From contig JAISMT010000182.1 in NCBI GenBank assembly GCA_031276585.1, positions 1 to 8,459 on the forward strand: 8,459 nucleotides of DNA. Direction: 5' to 3'. The notes under the pieces are model-generated. The model made no database searches. It saw only the letters and a list, made by a program, of their open reading frames with translations, and was not told the DNA's origin. The first letter of the stretch is position 1. The number at the start of each line of letters is the position of its first letter. The translations under genes and the position numbers were made by a program. Source of the DNA: Bifidobacteriaceae bacterium. GTDB lineage: Bacteria > Actinomycetota > Actinomycetes > Actinomycetales > WQXJ01. This document shows positions 6,333 to 8,459 of this stretch, one piece after another.

Positions 6333-6396
6333 ATAAACACAAAGAAGGGGCGATGACGCACCACAGCGGCCAAGTGGCGCGAGCGAGCTGCGGAAA

Positions 6397-7134
6397 CTAA
6401 CGCCAGGCGGCTACAGCAGCGGCCAATGCAGGCGCGAACACTAGGGCAGGCAGTAAATCGGCCACCGCGATTTTCGCGATCCCTGCTAAACGTATCCCGA
6501 GCCCCAGCAAGATGATGCCCCCCGTAGCCCCGAGCGCATCTACTTGGCCGGCGGAAAGAAACTGCCCCAACCCTAAACCAGCCAAGGTCAACCCCCCTTG
6601 GTATAGGGCCAACGGCAGCACCGAAAACACCACTCCCGCTCCCAACGCAGAAGCGAAAGCGATGGCAGCGAATCCGTCTAGAACCGATTTGACCAGTAGT
6701 TGTTCCACGCCGCGACCTAAACCATCGTTGAGGGAACCCAAAATGGATAACGGTCCCACGCAAAACACCAAAGTTGCGGTCACCATGCCATCGACGAATC
6801 GTCCCGGTTCTGCCCCTTGGGCGGCCAGGCGCCGCAACCACTCGGCACCCGCATCCAAGCGTTGCTCCAGCCGCACTAAAGACCCAGCGATTCCCCCTAA
6901 AAGCAACGCTGCTAGCACTATCAGTAAAGGCGCTTGGGCGCCTACTTCCTGCGTTAATTCTGGGCTCAACCCGCTAGAAATAGCGTCCGCTCCCAGCACC
7001 ATGGTGAACAGCCCCAAACATTGGGTGAGCAGTGTACGGGTACGTTCCGGGAACCGGTTACCTAAAGCTAACCCGATCCCGCTTCCCGCTAAGACGGCTC
7101 CCACGTTGATTGCCGTTCCGGCGCCCACGAACAC
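6397..7134 (-). CDS. DUF554 family membrane protein (YqgA/YdfK-like)
   Basis: This is a polytopic inner-membrane protein of a widespread family without an established biochemical role; a transport function is often suspected. The 245 residues hold about seven or eight hydrophobic segments. Family landmarks visible: an N-terminal glycine-rich helix with GAGTAINVGAVLAGSGIGLA, a second with LGLFTMVLGADA, LLLGGIAGSLVRLEQRL, then the core LVFCVGPLSILGSLNDGL, LVKSVLDGFAAIAFASALGAG, the segment LPLALYQGGLTL, and a last pair containing GLGIRL and VADLLPALVFAPAL. A GTG at 7152 is the longest possible start. I prefer the GTG at 7134 because its N-terminus (MFVGAGT) matches the family and GGGAG lies about 11 nt upstream. 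No promoter is evident. The gene stands alone between two different repeat arrays. Confidence 0.9.
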   Translation of the reverse strand: MFVGAGTAINVGAVLAGSGIGLALGNRFPERTRTLLTQCLGLFTMVLGADAISSGLSPELTQEVGAQAPLLIVLAALLLGGIAGSLVRLEQRLDAGAEWLRRLAAQGAEPGRFVDGMVTATLVFCVGPLSILGSLNDGLGRGVEQLLVKSVLDGFAAIAFASALGAGVVFSVLPLALYQGGLTLAGLGLGQFLSAGQVDALGATGGIILLGLGIRLAGIAKIAVADLLPALVFAPALAAAVAAWR

Positions 7135-7230
7135 GGTTCCAAAGTCTCCCACAGGGCTGGCCGCAACGCTAAAGCAATCTCAAAAGCCTGGAGAACGACG
7201 CCGCCGGGGTCCGTTTTAACTCGGATTTTT

Positions 7231-7563
7231 TGCGAAGACCCCGCAGAACCGACCCCCACAGAAAACTCGAGTGAAGTAAAGAGATTTCGGAGGAGCTATA
7301 AGGAGAAGATCTTGCGGGACACCCGTAAGGAAAAGTCTTACGGTACACCCGCAGGAAAAAGTCTTGCCGGACACCCACAGGGAAAAGTTCTGTGAAGACC
7401 CCGCAGAACCGACCCCCACAGAAAACTCGAGTGAAGTAAAGAGATTTCGGAGGGGCTACAAGAAGAAGATCTTGCGGGACACCCGCAAGGAAAAGGCTTT
7501 ACGGTACACCCGTAAGGAAAAGACTTTGCGGGGCACCCGTAAGGAAAAGTTTTACGAGGTACC
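7231..7563. repeat. nested tandem array: two 160-bp units, each ending in 26-27-bp palindromes
   Basis: A 104-bp segment at 7231-7334 recurs at 7391-7494 with about six differences. Each unit begins TG-GAAGACCCCGCAGAACC, contains ACTCGAGT, and ends in three short palindromic subrepeats: 7311-7336, 7337-7362 and 7363-7389 in unit 1; 7471-7496, 7497-7523 and 7524-7550 in unit 2, plus a decayed start of a seventh at 7551-7563. The subrepeat is CTTGCGGG-ACA-CCCGYAAG followed by an A-rich linker GGAAAAG. The period is 26 bp in unit 1 and 27 bp in unit 2, so no frame is kept across the array. It fills the gap between the transferase stop (7566) and the DUF554 promoter region. I do not recognise it. 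Confidence 0.9.
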
Positions 7564-7565
7564 TT

Positions 7566-8114
7566 CTAAACCCAGGTCACTTTTAGGCCGCTGGCAGTTC
7601 CTCTAGCCACACAGACCCAACCCAGTAATTCCCCTCCCTCAGCATTAGAGGGACCGGCTGCTGCTGGTAGGGGCCAAAAATCCACCCCCAGGTTCTCTGG
7701 AGCTAACACGTTGAATTGGTTTAGCCCTTCGCCGATGCCGCCGCCCCGCCATTTGAGGTAAGCCTCCTTTTGGGTCCACACCTGTAGTAGGCGTTGGGAA
7801 TCCCCCGCCTGAATAAAAGCCTGTTCCGCGGGAGTGAACCGGCGGGCCAAAACTGGATAGACGGGGCGGTCCGCTGGTTCCAGATCCAACCCCACCGGGG
7901 TGCGGGCGAACGCGACCCCCGCCACTGTTCCGGCGTGCGAAATTGAGAAATACCAGTGGGGAGCTTCCAACAAAAAGGGCTTGCCGGAGGCGGTTTTGAC
8001 CCAGGTAGGACGGAACGCCAAGCCCAGCTCTTGCTGGGCTTGGCGTTCCACAACCTCTTGGATTGAACCGCTGGTCAACAGCACCAGCACGGAATATTCT
8101 GGGCCAGTTTGCAT
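7566..8114 (-). CDS. 4'-phosphopantetheinyl transferase superfamily protein
   Basis: The family moves the phosphopantetheine arm of CoA onto a serine of acyl, peptidyl or aryl carrier proteins in the cytoplasm. In this 182-residue form the motifs appear in order: GKPFL (44-48), FSISHAG (56-62), magnesium-binding GLDLE with Asp77 and Glu79 (75-79), RRFTPAEQAF (91-100), and WTQKEAYLK (113-121) with the catalytic Glu-Lys region. It is shorter than Sfp (224), mainly in the N-terminal half. The ATG at 8114 is preferred: the -10-like TACTCT at 8121-8126 sits 6 nt upstream, the pattern of a leaderless mRNA, and the domain begins there. An in-frame TTG at 8201, abutting the stop of the upstream surface protein, would add 29 residues without domain character. 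No carrier protein or synthase is visible nearby, so the substrate is unknown. Confidence 0.88.
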   Translation of the reverse strand: MQTGPEYSVLVLLTSGSIQEVVERQAQQELGLAFRPTWVKTASGKPFLLEAPHWYFSISHAGTVAGVAFARTPVGLDLEPADRPVYPVLARRFTPAEQAFIQAGDSQRLLQVWTQKEAYLKWRGGGIGEGLNQFNVLAPENLGVDFWPLPAAAGPSNAEGGELLGWVCVARGTASGLKVTWV

Positions 8115-8120
8115 CGGTTC

Positions 8121-8126
8121 AGAGTA
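8121..8126 (-). promoter_or_regulatory. candidate -10 box for a leaderless transferase mRNA
   Basis: TACTCT (minus strand) is followed by 6 nt and then the ATG at 8114, the spacing at which the A of ATG would be the transcription start. No recognisable -35 lies 16-18 nt upstream. Confidence 0.35.
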
Positions 8127-8201
8127 GCGCCCTTGTTTCCGAGCGGCGGGTAGATTCCACCCTGAAGGGCTCGCCTTAGCGGGCCCCAGAACTCGTCCCA
8201 A

Positions 8202-8459
8202 TCAGATGAGCATTTCGGTAGAGTCTGAGCCTACGGCGTAGCTACCCGAGCGCCGGCGCCAAGCCACCAAACCGGAACCCAGCGCGAACAAGCCCAACGC
8301 CAACACCACTAGAGCCAACCCGGACCAACCTGTGAAAGGCAAAGTTCCTTTGGGGTTCTGCATGGCAGCCGCTGTGGAAGTAGAAGTGCTAGGTGCAACC
8401 GATGTTCCAGCTGCTACCACGGTGAGGGTGCTGTTAACCTTGACTCCGGTTTGGATGCC
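8202..8459 (-). CDS. LPXTG-anchored surface protein, C-terminal fragment (5' end outside window)
   Basis: The frame is open through the right edge, so only the last 85 residues are seen. They form a complete sortase sorting signal: the end of a beta-rich ectodomain (GVKVNSTLTVVAAGTS), a Ser/Thr/Ala linker, the motif LPFTG (40-44 of the visible part), a hydrophobic helix of about 21 residues (GLALVVLALGLFALGSGLVAW) and RRR (68-70). Sortase would cut between Thr and Gly and link the protein to peptidoglycan or to a pilus subunit. After the arginines there are 15 more residues, ending TEMLI, which is longer than the usual few-residue tail. A GTG inside the visible part is not a credible start because the frame continues upstream without a stop. 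The name of the full protein cannot be told from this fragment. Confidence 0.9.
   Translation of the reverse strand, partial: GIQTGVKVNSTLTVVAAGTSVAPSTSTSTAAAMQNPKGTLPFTGWSGLALVVLALGLFALGSGLVAWRRRSGSYAVGSDSTEMLI

Larger units (their letters stand above)
5814..6342 (-). repeat. tandem array of four hairpin-forming units, period 155-157 bp
   Basis: Four 62-bp cores lie at 5814-5875, 5971-6032, 6126-6187 and 6281-6342, differing at only a few positions. The stretches between them are 95, 93 and 93 bp. The last two are nearly identical and the first is a diverged relative (shared words CCAATT-AGACCA-GAA and AAACCCA). Each core contains a long inverted repeat. On the minus strand AGTTGACCTTGAAAC pairs with GTTTTGAGGTCAATT around an 11-nt loop, giving 15 bp with three G.U pairs. 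On the plus strand those three would be A.C. In the fourth core one U.G becomes C-G. The array runs straight behind the 3' end of the DUF554 gene in the same direction. I do not recognise the family. Confidence 0.9.
5779..6396. other. 618-bp non-coding gap between coaA and the DUF554 gene
   Basis: The gap lies between two converging genes and is almost wholly occupied by the 155-bp tandem array. Right after coaA a short GC stem is possible (GGCGG at 5793-5797 with CCGCC at 5808-5812), but no T-run follows, so I do not call a terminator. The plus strand is strikingly rich in C and A and poor in G. Short frames in the array are interrupted in every unit, and the period (155 or 157) is not a multiple of three, so the array is not protein coding. 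GATGACGCACCACAGC occurs at both 5950-5965 and 6352-6367. Confidence 0.7.

Noticed and set aside
5814..6342. CRISPR array
   Set aside because: The repeats are 62 bp, the intervening stretches are about 93 bp and homologous to one another, and no cas genes are present.
5814..6342. Integron attC sites
   Set aside because: The size and inverted arms are suggestive, but the RYYYAAC/GTTRRRY core words do not fit, there are no cassettes between copies, and no integrase is seen.
6176..6841. 221-residue minus-strand open frame running from the DUF554 gene into the hairpin array
   Set aside because: It overlaps the DUF554 gene in another frame, is very rich in Arg, Gly and Cys, and ends in the first units of a non-coding repeat. 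It is a shadow of the GC-rich membrane gene.
6512..7219. 235-residue plus-strand open frame opposite the DUF554 gene
   Set aside because: It is antisense to a gene with clear family motifs, has a proline/asparagine-rich composition typical of a mirror frame, and has no ribosome binding site.
7169..7419. Minus-strand frames of 67-69 residues across the nested array
   Set aside because: Repetitive Phe/Arg/Ser translations of the same palindromes, overlapping each other in two frames, with no conserved motif.
7364..7606. 80-residue basic protein with a nine-residue repeat (TRKEK words) on the plus strand
   Set aside because: The repeat reads in frame only in the second unit because its subrepeat is 27 bp; in the first unit the 26-bp period breaks it. 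It starts at a TTG and runs into the transferase gene on the other strand. A by-product of the palindromic DNA repeat is the simpler reading.

Overview
The window reads as chromosome of a moderately GC-rich Gram-positive actinobacterium. Actinomycetaceae-like bacteria would fit, but the sequence does not fix the genus. The evidence is the style of the housekeeping proteins (a ClpX immediately followed by an AroQ-class chorismate mutase, an E. coli-type CoaA pantothenate kinase, a long MalQ), an LPXTG sortase substrate at the right edge, and several genes whose starts lack a Shine-Dalgarno but have a -10-like box at leaderless distance.

Layout, left to right: (1) 1-622 holds little coding sequence: one possible 63-residue plus-strand gene (183-374) with a good ribosome binding site, then a structured repeat element (copy A, about 464-534). 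(2) 623-2809, minus: malQ, 4-alpha-glucanotransferase. (3) 2810-3046: a 237-bp gap with promoter-like boxes, a 40-bp inverted repeat and the second copy of the structured element (copy B). (4) 3047-4722, minus: clpX followed 2 nt later by chorismate mutase. (5) 4825-5778, plus: coaA, divergent from clpX. (6) 5779-6396: a 618-bp non-coding gap filled by four copies of a 62-bp hairpin-forming core repeated every 155-157 bp. (7) 6397-7134, minus: a DUF554 (YqgA/YdfK-like) membrane protein. (8) 7231-7563: a second, unrelated and nested tandem array (two 160-bp units, each ending in three 26-27-bp palindromes). (9) 7566-8114, minus: a short phosphopantetheinyl transferase of the Sfp/AcpS superfamily. 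(10) 8202-8459, minus: the C-terminal end of a sortase-anchored surface protein, cut by the window edge.

The genes are mostly housekeeping: glycogen/maltodextrin turnover (malQ), proteolysis (clpX), aromatic amino acid synthesis (chorismate mutase), CoA synthesis (coaA) and 4'-phosphopantetheine transfer from CoA to carrier proteins (the transferase). CoaA and the transferase are linked biochemically through CoA, but nothing here shows common control. No defence system, integrase or transposase is visible.

The unusual content lies between the genes. Three different families of repeated, potentially base-paired elements occur in 8.5 kb, and two of them bracket the DUF554 gene. In all three families the stem positions that are not Watson-Crick are mostly G.U when read on one strand and A.C on the other. 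One family also shows compensatory pair changes. This suggests that folding, as RNA or as single-stranded DNA, is what has been kept. I do not recognise any of the three as a named RNA or repeat family.
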